DNA from: Zunongwangia endophytica
GTDB lineage: Bacteria; Bacteroidota; Bacteroidia; Flavobacteriales; Flavobacteriaceae
Assembly: GCF_030409505.1 (NCBI RefSeq)
Contig: NZ_JAUFPZ010000002.1
Coordinates: 2,487,501 to 2,551,500, forward strand
Length of the DNA stretch: 64,000 bases
Reading direction: 5' to 3'
The position numbers were made by a program, and so were the translations under genes. Below, one piece after another: positions 35,259 to 44,829 of this stretch. The notes beneath the pieces are model-generated. The model worked only from the letters and a program-made list of their open reading frames with translations. It had not been told where the DNA came from and made no database searches. Each line of letters starts with the position of its first letter. Positions within the stretch are counted from its first letter, which is position 1.

Positions 35259-36815
35259 TTAATTCGTAAGTTCTACAAATACTGGTGCAATTTTCTTAAG
35301 TCTATACCCACTGTTTGAGTTAAGTGAAGCTTCAATATCAAAAATTTGCACGGTTTCTCCTCTTCCTGCTCTTCGTAAAGCAGCTTTAGCTGCATTATCA
35401 AGTCTATTCCCTCTAACAGTCACTGTTGGCTGTCCAGAAACTTTAAAACTAAATCCAGTTACTCGAAGACCTATATCGAAATCGAAGTCTAGCAATTCTG
35501 CCCCAACTTCAGAAATCTCAAGACTATTTCTCTGCATTTTAACTGAACCGGTTTCTTTACGAATAGAACCAACCGGACTAGGGATATCTTTAATTCTAAA
35601 TGTAGAACTAGAAGGATAACTTTTCCCGTCGATTGTTCCGGTTACATTAATTTTCACTTCTCTCGCCTGGACACTAGTAACATCCATTACGTAACTACTT
35701 CCAGAAACTCTGCTCAAACCAGGTGCACTTGCGCTAATATTGTTATCCTGAACACCAGCCATAGAAATTGTAAGTGGGTTTTTAACTCCACGATAAACAA
35801 CATTCATTTTATCAGCTGAAATTGTTGCTGAATTTGGCTTAGGAATTACTGCGAACTCCTGTTCTACCGGCACTACAGTTTCTTCACCATCTTCAGCAAA
35901 AACTAATTGCCCTGTTAACTTATGGCTACCAGCATTACCGGCTGGAATATTTAAAACAACTTTACCTCCCTGTAAAGAATAATCGTCACCAGAAAGTGTT
36001 CTACCGTCTAATTTTAATTCTACTTTATTAGGTTTAGTCGTTGCATCTGTTCTACCAAGAACGATTGCTCCATTAAAAGTTTCTCCTTGATAATAAGCTG
36101 ACTTAGGAGTCTCTAACAAAGTTGAATAGTTTGTCATTGAAACCTCTTCCTGCAATTGTCCTGATAACATTGAAGAAAGAATATCATTTTCGGTCGTTTT
36201 AACATCCGACTGAATTTGCGTCATTTGAGTGATAGAAGCAATTAATGGAAATCCTTCAAAATTATAAGTTAACCAAGGCTTTTTAGTGCCTTCGCCATCT
36301 TCTTCTTCTGAAGTATCAAATTTTGCAGCGATCTCTTTGTTAAGAGCGCTATAATCTTCGCCCAATGTATTAATTACACCTTCTCTATATTCTTTAATCT
36401 TATCTACAAATTCCTGACCTTTTGGACTAACTTTACCTCCGGTGAAAAATCGTTCATCCAGAATATCTGTTTTATCCATTGCCTGATAATCCTGTGGATC
36501 ATCTAAATCAGAAGTTAGTTCATTTTTAACTCCTTCAATATAAGTATCTAAATTCTGTGATAATTGATTTATCGTTTCTGCTTTTTGCGCTAATTCCGCA
36601 TATTTTTCAGCTTGCTCGTTTGCTTTAGATTGTAATCCCTGCATTGCTGAAGCATTTCTTCGCTCTGTAGTGGCGTTCGACTGCTCCAACTTCTCATTCA
36701 TAGAACCGAAGGCTACCAAAACTTCTTTTGACATATTAAGTGCCATCATTGCGATAAACACTAAATACATCAGGTTGATCATCTTCTGCCTAGGGCTTTG
36801 TTTTCCTGATGCCAT
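35259..36815 (-). CDS. gldM: Gliding motility / type IX secretion motor protein GldM
   Basis: A 518-residue protein with one N-terminal membrane helix (MINLMYLVFIAMMALNMSKE) and a long periplasmic part: a helical stalk (residues 40-220), then beta-domains ending in PVFVELTN. GldM and GldL make the proton-driven rotary motor; the GldM helix sits inside the GldL ring and its periplasmic arm reaches the GldK-GldN ring. The opening GKQSPRQKMINLMYLVF is the family signature. It lies 41 bp after gldL in the operon. Confidence 0.96.
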   Translation of the reverse strand: MASGKQSPRQKMINLMYLVFIAMMALNMSKEVLVAFGSMNEKLEQSNATTERRNASAMQGLQSKANEQAEKYAELAQKAETINQLSQNLDTYIEGVKNELTSDLDDPQDYQAMDKTDILDERFFTGGKVSPKGQEFVDKIKEYREGVINTLGEDYSALNKEIAAKFDTSEEEDGEGTKKPWLTYNFEGFPLIASITQMTQIQSDVKTTENDILSSMLSGQLQEEVSMTNYSTLLETPKSAYYQGETFNGAIVLGRTDATTKPNKVELKLDGRTLSGDDYSLQGGKVVLNIPAGNAGSHKLTGQLVFAEDGEETVVPVEQEFAVIPKPNSATISADKMNVVYRGVKNPLTISMAGVQDNNISASAPGLSRVSGSSYVMDVTSVQAREVKINVTGTIDGKSYPSSSTFRIKDIPSPVGSIRKETGSVKMQRNSLEISEVGAELLDFDFDIGLRVTGFSFKVSGQPTVTVRGNRLDNAAKAALRRAGRGETVQIFDIEASLNSNSGYRLKKIAPVFVELTN

Positions 36816-36856
36816 GTATTAGTTTCTAATTAGTTTATATTATAAAGTTCTTAATA

Positions 36857-37519
36857 TTAAGCTTTGCGTTGAACATTCATCGCAGAAAGCATACCTCCAT
36901 AAACACCGTTTAAAGAAGCAAGATTCTGTGTTAAAGAATCCATTTCAGCTCTAAGTTTACCAGCATTTTCTGCAACAGCTTTGTTAACTTCAGCTTGTTT
37001 TGAAGCAGATTCTACCTGAACTTTATAAATACTATTTAGAGTTTCCATTTGCGTAGCAGCAGTTGTTAATTCCTGGCTATATTTTTTCTGAGAAGCCATA
37101 GCATCCACTGTCGGGGAAATATTTTTAGCAGCACCTTCAAAATTTCTGATACTATCACCAAGACTTGTCATTAACGCAGCGTCTACTTTAGCATCACGTA
37201 ACATTTCATCAAGTTTTTTAGATAACATTCCCTGAGCATCTTTTGTTTCCTCTACAACAACCTCTTTTTTCTTAGGAGAAACCATTGCAGCACTTCCTTC
37301 AGATAGTTCAGGATATACAAGAGACCAGTCGTAACCTTCGTCTACTGGTTCAAATGCTGAAACAAGGAATACAAATGCCTCGGTCACAAGACCCAAAATA
37401 AGCATTTCGTTTCCGAAAGGCCAGTGCATAATTTTAAAAAGCGCTCCAATAATAACTACGGCAGCACCGATACCGTAAACCATATTCATCACCTTCATTC
37501 TAGTTTTTGATTGTGCCAT
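36857..37519 (-). CDS. gldL: Gliding motility / type IX secretion motor protein GldL
   Basis: A 220-residue inner-membrane protein with two membrane helices: VYGIGAAVVIIGALFKIMHW, then LGLVTEAFVFLVSAFEPV. The intervening HWPFGNEML contains the Glu implicated in proton flow in the family. The C-terminal 150 residues form a helical cytoplasmic domain that starts with an acidic stretch. It is the stator ring of the motor with GldM. It follows gldK by 53 bp. Confidence 0.96.
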   Translation of the reverse strand: MAQSKTRMKVMNMVYGIGAAVVIIGALFKIMHWPFGNEMLILGLVTEAFVFLVSAFEPVDEGYDWSLVYPELSEGSAAMVSPKKKEVVVEETKDAQGMLSKKLDEMLRDAKVDAALMTSLGDSIRNFEGAAKNISPTVDAMASQKKYSQELTTAATQMETLNSIYKVQVESASKQAEVNKAVAENAGKLRAEMDSLTQNLASLNGVYGGMLSAMNVQRKA

Positions 37520-37572
37520 AATAAATAATAATTAAAATTTAAGTTTTTTGGTTTGTATTCAGGGTAAGTTGG

Positions 37573-38942
37573 TTACTTAAAAGTATTTTGTTGGTTTAAC
37601 GGAACATCGTTACCAAGATAATCCTGCACGGTTCTAAAGCCAATATAACTTCTTGCAGAATCAGCATATTCATAATCTCTTGATGAAACTTGTAAAAAAT
37701 AAGCGACATCTTTCCAAGATCCACCTCTCACAACTTTTCTCGCATCATCATAATCATTTACAGTAGGATTCATAGAAGACATATAATCGTAGCTCGATGC
37801 ATCATAAGAAGAGTTAACCCATTCTGATACATTCCCTGCCATATTATATAATCCATATCCATTTGGATCGAAAGATTGAGCTTCCACCGTATATAATGCT
37901 TGGTCGGCAGCATAATCTCCTCGTAATGGTTTGAAGTTAGCCATAAAACATCCTCTATCATTTTTAGTGTAAGGACCACCCCACGGATAAGTTCCTCCTT
38001 CTAGACCACCTCTTGCCGCGTATTCCCATTCTGCCTCAGTTGGCAAACGGTAAGAAGGCACGTTACTATCTCCTCTAGATTTACGGAAATCATTATTATA
38101 TTTTGTTCTCCACTGCGCAAAAGCTCTAGCTTGTTTCCAGTTCACTCCAACAACAGGATAATCATCAAAAGCACTATGCCAAAAATAATCGTTATGCATA
38201 GGCTCATTATAACTATAATTGAAATCTTTGATCCAAACTGCCGTATCAGGATAAACTTCTACAACTTCGCTTCTCATATATTCACGACGATTGCCTTTAC
38301 CTTTAGCCGCAGCCTGAATATCCATCCAGCTGTATTTAAACTTCAATTTTTCAACATCAATAGTTCGCGTACCATTGTAAGCATCTTCTTGTGGAATATA
38401 TAGTTGATCCATTACTCTGGCATAGGCCACATCTGGATAATCTTGTGTATCCCATATAATATCTACGTCTTTATTTAGCTTACGGTTTTCATAGGCATCC
38501 ATTTCACCGCCAGATCCATAAGTATCCAACATATATTGTTGATAAGGCGTAAGATCAGATTCATCTGCATCTGCAAAAGCGTATTCGCCAATACCGTCAG
38601 CTCCAGCTGTGGCACCTTCAAGCTCTGCTTCCATAGCAAGCATCACACGAACCACCGAATCTTTAACATAATTTACAAATTGGCGATATTCTGCGTTAGT
38701 GATTTCAGTTTCATCCATGTAGAATGTATTCACTGTAACCGTTTTTGGGGAGCGTTTAATTGTCCTGCTATATCATCATCCGATTTACCCATTATAAATG
38801 AGCCTCCAGGCACTAATGCCATACCAAACGGCTCCTCTGGGTTCCATCTTTCTCCTTTCGCACCTACAAGCTGCCCTCTGTCATTACTACCACAACTGTA
38901 GATTAAAGCAAGAACAGCAACCAGCGAAACAATTTTCTTCAT
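37573..38942 (-). pseudogene. gldK: GldK lipoprotein, reading frame broken by one base
   Basis: Two overlapping frames together encode a GldK of about 456 residues, the normal length. The first (38942-38730) gives the lipoprotein signal MKKIVSLVAVLALIYSCGSN with lipobox Cys17, and reads to LNAPQKRLQ and a stop. The second (from 38733, GTG) resumes at VNTFYMDETEITNAEYRQF and holds the sulfatase-modifying-enzyme-like domain (RLPTEAEWEYAARGG). Adding one A to the A5 run at 38742-38746 restores LNAPQKTVTVNTFYMDE, as expected of the family. GldK is an outer-membrane ring part of type IX secretion. A sequencing error is the simplest cause; a real mutation or slippage is possible. Confidence 0.9.
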
Positions 38943-39052
38943 AATACTTTTAGGTTAAGACATCTCAATTTAAGGCGGTAAACCTATCCAATTATTTTCT
39001 AAAAAACAACAGTTTTAAGAAAATAACCACATACAAAGGCTATGCCTAATTT

Positions 39053-40216
39053 TTATACTTCGTTTTTTCTTTTTGCTTTATACCATCTTTCCGGAATTAC
39101 TTGATTACAAGCTTCCAGATAATCTTCCTCACTACAAGGTAGTAACGTAGTTCTCTTCAATTTAGTATTGAGGCTAGCTACGTAAGGAATTTCTATCCAC
39201 CAACGACCACTCGTTGGGCTTTTATAAAATACAAGAATATCATCGTCTATTGGAACCTGATATTTTATAAAATCTTGCTTTGCCGCAACAGTATTTTCGT
39301 TATTTCTATAATTAACACCTTCAGCAAAATACCACATCATCTGTGCGACTATCATGCCAGACAACGAGTTTAAACTAGAATTGTATTCAAAAATACCAAA
39401 AGAGCTTACTTTATCACTTAACCCGGCATATCGAGATATTGCACAAATTTCTTTCCCACTAAAACCGTTTGGGGATTTAAAATAAGAACTTCCGATGGAT
39501 GCTGCATCAATACTATTTAGATCTACACTAACCAAATTAGCTGCACGCATGATTGGTTCTATTAACGAAATATCATTGCTAATTTCTCCCAATCTATAAG
39601 CATCGAAAAACAACCGATCCATTAATTCTATTTCTTCCTGAGAATTAAAATAGGTTTGATAACCGATATTAGAATAATTAAAAAGATTATATGGTTCGTT
39701 AACAATAATCTTAGAAACATAAGACTTATTTGAAATCACCTGCTCTGCATCTCCAAGATCAAATCTGGCATCAACATTTACAAGATTCACCATCTCATCC
39801 AAAGTATCATACGCTCGATATTGGGCATAGATCAGATCCTGAGACCCACCAAGAATTACAGGAATAACATCCTTCTTCACTAAATCGGCGACTGTTTTTT
39901 CTACAGCAAAATAAGTATCTTTTACCGTTGCTCCTTTTTCGATATCTCCTAAATCTGCAATATTTAAATGCCAATTTCCTGGAAACAGGCTATAAAAAGC
40001 TTTCCTAATTCCGTCAAAATGCAATAGATCATCTTCTTCATTTTCAGCAAGACGATTTTCTCTTATCCCAATGATGGCAATTTGAACATCATTAAGATCC
40101 GGAACTCCGGTTGATCCTGAATTAAATTTAGCGTTTGCACCTATACTATGCGCATTTAAACCTCGCGCGTAACTAATTAAATCTTCACTTAAAGGACTTA
40201 AAAAATCCAACTCCAT
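39053..40216 (-). CDS. Arginase/formimidoylglutamase-fold protein with altered metal site
   Basis: A 387-residue protein of the ureohydrolase fold, normally a two-manganese enzyme that cleaves arginine, agmatine or formimidoylglutamate. The usual ligand motifs are recognisable but changed: GGDHS is GGSQD (123-127), DAHxD is DARFD (149-153), and DxD is DLN (232-234). Three of six canonical ligands (two His and one Asp) are therefore replaced. It could be catalytically inactive or use a different centre. It lies 5 bp after topA and 110 bp before gldK on the same strand, an arrangement that suggests a cellular role outside amino-acid catabolism. No hut or arginine genes are near. Confidence 0.78.
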   Translation of the reverse strand: MELDFLSPLSEDLISYARGLNAHSIGANAKFNSGSTGVPDLNDVQIAIIGIRENRLAENEEDDLLHFDGIRKAFYSLFPGNWHLNIADLGDIEKGATVKDTYFAVEKTVADLVKKDVIPVILGGSQDLIYAQYRAYDTLDEMVNLVNVDARFDLGDAEQVISNKSYVSKIIVNEPYNLFNYSNIGYQTYFNSQEEIELMDRLFFDAYRLGEISNDISLIEPIMRAANLVSVDLNSIDAASIGSSYFKSPNGFSGKEICAISRYAGLSDKVSSFGIFEYNSSLNSLSGMIVAQMMWYFAEGVNYRNNENTVAAKQDFIKYQVPIDDDILVFYKSPTSGRWWIEIPYVASLNTKLKRTTLLPCSEEDYLEACNQVIPERWYKAKRKNEV

Positions 40217-40221
40217 TCAGC

Positions 40222-42762
40222 TTATTTTTTTGGTGTTTTCTTGGTTGCTTTCTTGGTCGTTTTTTTGGCGGTCGTTTTCTTCTTGGATGTCTTTTTCTTA
40301 GCCGCTTTTTTCTTCGGAGTTTTTTTAGCAATTATATCTTTTGCTTCTTCCAAAGTGATTTTTGTAGCATCTACCGTTTTTGGCAATTCTACTTTAGTTT
40401 TACCCTTAATCACGTTAGATCTTCCCCATCTGGCTTTTTCAACTCTAATTCCTTCTTCTTCCCAGTTGTGGATAACTTTCTCGCGCTCTTTACGCTTTTT
40501 ATCCTCAATTAGTTCTTCGATATCTTCACCAGAAAGGTTATCAAAATCGTACTTTTTATTTACGTTTATAAAAATACCATTCCATTTTAGGTAAGGACCA
40601 AAGCGACCAACTCCTTTTTGTACCGGTAAATCTTCATATTCGTAAATAGGAGCATCGGCTTTTTCTTTTTCTTTGATAAGTTCCATAGCGCGATCAAAAT
40701 CGACACTCATAGGATCTTCACCTTTTTCTAAGGAAACATATTTCTTACCGAATTTCACATAAGGACCAAAACGGCCATTATTCACCTCAACTTTTTCATC
40801 TTTATATTCTCCCAATTCCTTCGGAAGCTGAAAAAGATCCATAGCTTCTTCGTAGGTAATGGTATCCAGGGTTTGATCTGGACTTAAACTTGCGAATTTT
40901 GGTTTTTCATCGTCTTCTACAGATCCAATCTGAACCATTGGCCCAAATTTCCCTAAACGAACACTCACCGGTTTTCCAGTTTCTGGATCTTCTCCTAAAA
41001 TTCGTTCTCCAACTTCACGATCTGCATTTTTAGCAACATCCTGTACATGAGGGTGAAAATCGGTATAAAAATCCTTCATCATTTTTGTCCACTCCTCATT
41101 ACCTTCAGCAATATCATCAAAGCTTTGCTCTACTTTTGCTGTAAAATTGTAATCAAGAATATTAGAAAAATGATTTACTAAAAAGTCATTTACTACTTTC
41201 CCAACGGCAGTTGGCACTAATTTACCTTTATCACTTCCTACCGTTTCAGTTAATTGCTTTTCTGAAATTTTTCCTTTTTCAAGAGTAAACTGAACATATT
41301 CGCGTTCTGCCCCATCAACTGATCCTTTTTCTATATAATTTCGATTCTGAATTGTAGAAATCGTCGGTGCATAGGTAGACGGTCTACCAATCCCAAGTTC
41401 CTCTAATTTCTTTACCAAAGAAGCTTCAGTATATCGATAAGGCGGACGCGTAAATCTTTCCGTAGCATTTATAAAAATATTCTGAAGCGCTTCATTTACC
41501 TTCATTTCCGGTAACATCCCGCTTTGTTCTTCAGAATCTTCATCATCACTACCTTCCAAATAAACTTTTAAGAACCCCTCAAATTTTAAAACTTCACCGT
41601 TGGCCGTAAAAATTTTATCGTGTTTATTCGCTTCAATCTTAACGTTAGTTCGCTCTAATTGCGCTTCAGACATTTGGGAGGCAATAGCACGTTTCCATAT
41701 TAACTCATACAAACGCTGCTCGTCACGATCTGCTCTAACAGAATGGCTTGCAAAATTTGTAGGACGTATGGCTTCGTGAGCTTCTTGCGCGCCTTTAGTC
41801 TTTCCTTTAAATTGTCTGGTTTTTGCATATTCTTCTCCGTAAGCTTTTAAGATCTCTCTATTTGCACCTTTACGCGCATCTTCAGAAAGGTTTACGCTAT
41901 CGGTTCTCATATAAGTAATATGTCCAGCTTCGTAAAGACGTTGCGCTAAAGTCATCGTTTTACTTACCGAAAAATATAATTTTCTAGAAGCTTCCTGTTG
42001 TAAAGTCGAGGTTGTAAATGGCGGTGCCGGAGATTTCTTCGCAGGCTTTTTAGTAAGATCGGCTACTTTAAAATTAGCACCCAAATTATCTTTTAAGAAA
42101 GCCTCTGCCTCTTCTTTAGTATCAAAATTCTTAGGGAGTTTAGCCCTAAACGTTTTACCTTCTGAATTGGCAAATTCAGCATCAATTCTATAAGAAGCTT
42201 CAGCTGTAAAATCTTCGATCTCGCGTTCTCTTTCAACAATCAATCTTACCGAAACACTTTGTACTCGCCCAGCAGAAAGACCTCCTTTTACTTTCCTCCA
42301 TAACACCGGAGAAAGCTCGTATCCTACAAGTCGATCTAAAACCCTTCTCGCCTGTTGTGCGTTTACCAAGTTATAATTAATCCCTCTAGGATTATCGATT
42401 GCTTTTAATATCGCGGTTTTTGTAATTTCGTGAAATACAATCCGCTTAGTATTGTTGCCTTTTAACTTTAGCTCTTCTGCAAGATGCCAAGCAATAGCTT
42501 CTCCTTCCCGGTCCTCATCACTCGCTAGCCAAACGGTCTCTGCTGTCTTAGCCAAACCTTTTAGTTTACGAACTACATCTTTTTTATCTTTAGAGACTAT
42601 ATATTTAGGAGTAAAATCTCCCTCGGTATCTACACCTAATTCTTTCTTTGGAAGGTCAGCAATATGCCCAAAGCTAGAAGCCACCTTATAATCTTTCCCC
42701 AAAAACTTTTCAATCGTTTTTGCTTTGGCAGGAGACTCCACGATCACTAAATTTTTTGCCAT
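40222..42762 (-). CDS. topA: DNA topoisomerase I (type IA)
   Basis: An 846-residue enzyme that relaxes negative supercoils by single-strand passage. The Toprim domain opens with LVIVESPAKAKTIEKFLG and contains ASDEDREGEAIAWHL. The catalytic tyrosine is Tyr284 in HITYMRTDSVNLS. Instead of zinc fingers the C-terminus carries three repeated modules around GKFGPMVQIG, GRFGPYVKFG and GRFGPYLKWN (residues about 600-750), followed by a tail of nearly pure Lys, Ala and Thr over the last 35 residues. The tail probably binds DNA non-specifically. A TACTTTTG -7-like box precedes it by 20 bp. Confidence 0.97.
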   Translation of the reverse strand: MAKNLVIVESPAKAKTIEKFLGKDYKVASSFGHIADLPKKELGVDTEGDFTPKYIVSKDKKDVVRKLKGLAKTAETVWLASDEDREGEAIAWHLAEELKLKGNNTKRIVFHEITKTAILKAIDNPRGINYNLVNAQQARRVLDRLVGYELSPVLWRKVKGGLSAGRVQSVSVRLIVEREREIEDFTAEASYRIDAEFANSEGKTFRAKLPKNFDTKEEAEAFLKDNLGANFKVADLTKKPAKKSPAPPFTTSTLQQEASRKLYFSVSKTMTLAQRLYEAGHITYMRTDSVNLSEDARKGANREILKAYGEEYAKTRQFKGKTKGAQEAHEAIRPTNFASHSVRADRDEQRLYELIWKRAIASQMSEAQLERTNVKIEANKHDKIFTANGEVLKFEGFLKVYLEGSDDEDSEEQSGMLPEMKVNEALQNIFINATERFTRPPYRYTEASLVKKLEELGIGRPSTYAPTISTIQNRNYIEKGSVDGAEREYVQFTLEKGKISEKQLTETVGSDKGKLVPTAVGKVVNDFLVNHFSNILDYNFTAKVEQSFDDIAEGNEEWTKMMKDFYTDFHPHVQDVAKNADREVGERILGEDPETGKPVSVRLGKFGPMVQIGSVEDDEKPKFASLSPDQTLDTITYEEAMDLFQLPKELGEYKDEKVEVNNGRFGPYVKFGKKYVSLEKGEDPMSVDFDRAMELIKEKEKADAPIYEYEDLPVQKGVGRFGPYLKWNGIFINVNKKYDFDNLSGEDIEELIEDKKRKEREKVIHNWEEEGIRVEKARWGRSNVIKGKTKVELPKTVDATKITLEEAKDIIAKKTPKKKAAKKKTSKKKTTAKKTTKKATKKTPKK

Positions 42763-42782
42763 AGTTTACAGTTTTGTAAGTG

Positions 42783-42790
42783 CAAAAGTA
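42783..42790 (-). promoter_or_regulatory. -7-like promoter element of topA
   Basis: On the minus strand this reads TACTTTTG, a match to TAnnTTTG, 20 bp ahead of the topA start. No TTTG is found at the usual distance, so support is partial, and the leader would be very short. Confidence 0.35.
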
Positions 42791-43261
42791 TATCAATTTT
42801 TTTTTAACCTAGGAAATGAATCATTAAATCGGTTTTAAAATGGAAGAATTTGCGCTACAAACAGCCTTTTTTGAAAGCTTTTTTCATAAAAATAACATGC
42901 CCGCATTACTGCAGGCATGTAAAAAATAACCAAACATAAATAACAATCTTAATTAAGACACTTAATAGATTGATTTTATTATATTTACCACCAATTACAA
43001 CTAGTGTTTACCCCGATCTACAACAGTCATCATTAGGCAGAATTATTTCATAGGTGTTATATTCTTTATTGACTTTGTTAGTAAAGATCGGGGGTTTCAC
43101 TCTTATTCTACTTTTTTAAAAAAATAATTCCAGTCTTTTTTTTTGAAGCTAACTTCCCAAATTCACAAAGCAAGGTTTTCTTTTCTTTAGCACTATTACA
43201 ACCTTTAGATGCAGAAATTGCTAGAAGGTTGCTTAAAACTTTCAAAAAAAATTACTGCCAC
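42791..43261. other. Long intergenic gap between topA and miaB, with secondary structure
   Basis: This stretch has no credible protein-coding gene. It contains a long-range inverted repeat, CCCCGATCT (43011-43019) with AGATCGGGG (43085-43093), and a compact hairpin at 42895-42920 that resembles a minus-strand terminator. The interval between them is AT-rich and has only very short open frames. Together they could mark a structured non-coding RNA of some 200 nt on the minus strand (about 43095 to 42887). No matching promoter was found, so the RNA remains a suggestion. Confidence 0.35.
42887..42920 (-). terminator. Terminator-like hairpin upstream of topA
   Basis: ACATGCC (42895-42901) and GGCATGT (42914-42920) form a 7-bp stem, lengthened by an inner GC/GC pairing. 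On the minus strand the hairpin runs into TTATTTTTATG. No gene lies upstream on that strand, so whatever transcript it ends is unannotated. Confidence 0.45.
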
Positions 43262-43292
43262 TTTGGCACAATAACCTTAAAACGTATCTTTG
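43262..43292 (+). promoter_or_regulatory. Consensus promoter of miaB
   Basis: TTTG (43262-43265), a spacer of exactly 19 nt and TATCTTTG (43285-43292) match the Bacteroidota sigma-A consensus completely. The expected leader before the miaB start at 43324 is about 25 nt. It probably drives the whole miaB-to-secG operon. Confidence 0.85.
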
Positions 43293-43323
43293 CAAACTAA
43301 TTACCTAAGCTTAGTATAGCATT

Positions 43324-44769
43324 ATGGAGAAGATTATTGACGAAAAGCAACAGGGAAACTCCCTGGTTATTGAGCCGAAGACCGAAAATAAAAGAAAACT
43401 TTTTATTGAAAGTTACGGTTGCCAGATGAACTTTAGCGATAGCGAAATTGTAGCTTCCATACTTTCTAAGGAAGGATACAACACTACGCAAAAATTAGAA
43501 GAAGCTGATTTGGTTCTGGTAAACACCTGTTCTATTAGAGAAAAAGCAGAGCTGACGGTAAGAAAACGTCTTGAAAAATACAACGCTGTAAAACGCATTA
43601 ACCCAAAAATGAAAGTTGGGGTTTTAGGCTGCATGGCCGAGCGACTTAAAAGTAAATTTCTAGAAGAAGAAAAAATTGTAGATCTGGTTGTCGGCCCAGA
43701 TGCTTATAAAGATCTCCCAAACCTAATAAGTGAAGTTGAAGAAGGTAGAAACGCTGTAAATGTTATTCTTTCTAAAGAAGAAACGTATGGTGATGTTTCG
43801 CCGGTACGTTTACAATCAAACGGAGTTTCTGCTTTTGTATCGATTACCAGAGGTTGTGATAACATGTGTACTTTTTGTGTTGTTCCCTTTACACGTGGTA
43901 GAGAGCGTAGTCGTGACCCACAAAGTATTATAAAAGAAGTTAACGACCTTGCAGAAAAAGGCTTTAAAGAAATTACACTTTTAGGCCAAAATGTAGATAG
44001 TTACCTTTGGTATGGCGGCGGAATGAAAAAGGATTTCGAAAAAGCTTCGCCTATGCAAAAAGCTACTGCTACTGATTTTGCAACATTGCTTAAATTGGTG
44101 GCTGAAGCGCAACCGAAAATGAGAGTTAGGTTCTCTACCTCGAACCCACAGGATATGACTTTAGATGCTATCGAAATGATGGAAAAATATCCCAATATCT
44201 GTAATTCAATTCACCTGCCAGTACAAAGTGGTAGTGATAGAATGCTTCAGAAAATGAATCGTTTGCACACGCGTGAAGAGTATTTCAACTTAATTGATAA
44301 TATAAGAAAACTGATTCCAGATTGTGGAATTTCGCATGATCTTATTACCGGTTTCCCAACTGAAACAGAAGAAGATCATCAGGACACTATTTCACTTATG
44401 AAATATGTAAAATATCATTTCGGTTTTATGTTTGCTTATTCTGAAAGACCCGGAACCATGGCGGCAAGAAAATTTGAAGATGATATTCCTGCGGAAATCA
44501 AACAAAGAAGACTTGCTGAAATTGTTGCCCTTCAGCGGGAACATAGCCAATATCGAACTCAACAATACATAGGAAAAACTGTAGAAGTTTTAATTGAAAA
44601 ATCGTCTAAAAAGTCTGATGCTCATTGGAGCGGCAGAACATCCCAAAATACAGTCGCAGTATTTCCAAAAGAAAATTACAAAGTAGGTGAATTTGTAAAT
44701 GTAAAAGTGAAAGATTGCACCAGTGCAACCTTAATTTGTGATCCAATTGGATATAGCGACAATAATTAA
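43324..44769 (+). CDS. miaB: tRNA-2-methylthio-N6-dimethylallyladenosine synthase
   Basis: A 481-residue radical-SAM methylthiotransferase that adds the methylthio group to i6A37 of tRNAs. The N-terminal UPF0004 domain supplies the auxiliary cluster cysteines in ESYGCQMNFSDSE, NTCSIREKAE and VLGCMAERL. The radical-SAM triad is in RGCDNMCTFCVVPF. The C-terminal TRAM domain (VGEFVNVKVKDCTSATL) binds tRNA. It is of standard length with a short N-terminal extension of about 25 residues. It is the first gene of an operon with the sigma-54 activator, lptE, a TPR protein and secG. Confidence 0.97.
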   Translation: MEKIIDEKQQGNSLVIEPKTENKRKLFIESYGCQMNFSDSEIVASILSKEGYNTTQKLEEADLVLVNTCSIREKAELTVRKRLEKYNAVKRINPKMKVGVLGCMAERLKSKFLEEEKIVDLVVGPDAYKDLPNLISEVEEGRNAVNVILSKEETYGDVSPVRLQSNGVSAFVSITRGCDNMCTFCVVPFTRGRERSRDPQSIIKEVNDLAEKGFKEITLLGQNVDSYLWYGGGMKKDFEKASPMQKATATDFATLLKLVAEAQPKMRVRFSTSNPQDMTLDAIEMMEKYPNICNSIHLPVQSGSDRMLQKMNRLHTREEYFNLIDNIRKLIPDCGISHDLITGFPTETEEDHQDTISLMKYVKYHFGFMFAYSERPGTMAARKFEDDIPAEIKQRRLAEIVALQREHSQYRTQQYIGKTVEVLIEKSSKKSDAHWSGRTSQNTVAVFPKENYKVGEFVNVKVKDCTSATLICDPIGYSDNN

Positions 44770-44829
44770 TCAGATTTTTATTTCAGATTTTCAAAAATCA
44801 ATCAGTAACATTCAATACTGCATACTTTA

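Noticed and set aside
40241..40594. Hydrophobic plus-strand frame opposite the topA end
   Set aside because: It is the shadow of the lysine-rich topA tail (AAG and AAA read backwards give Phe and Leu).
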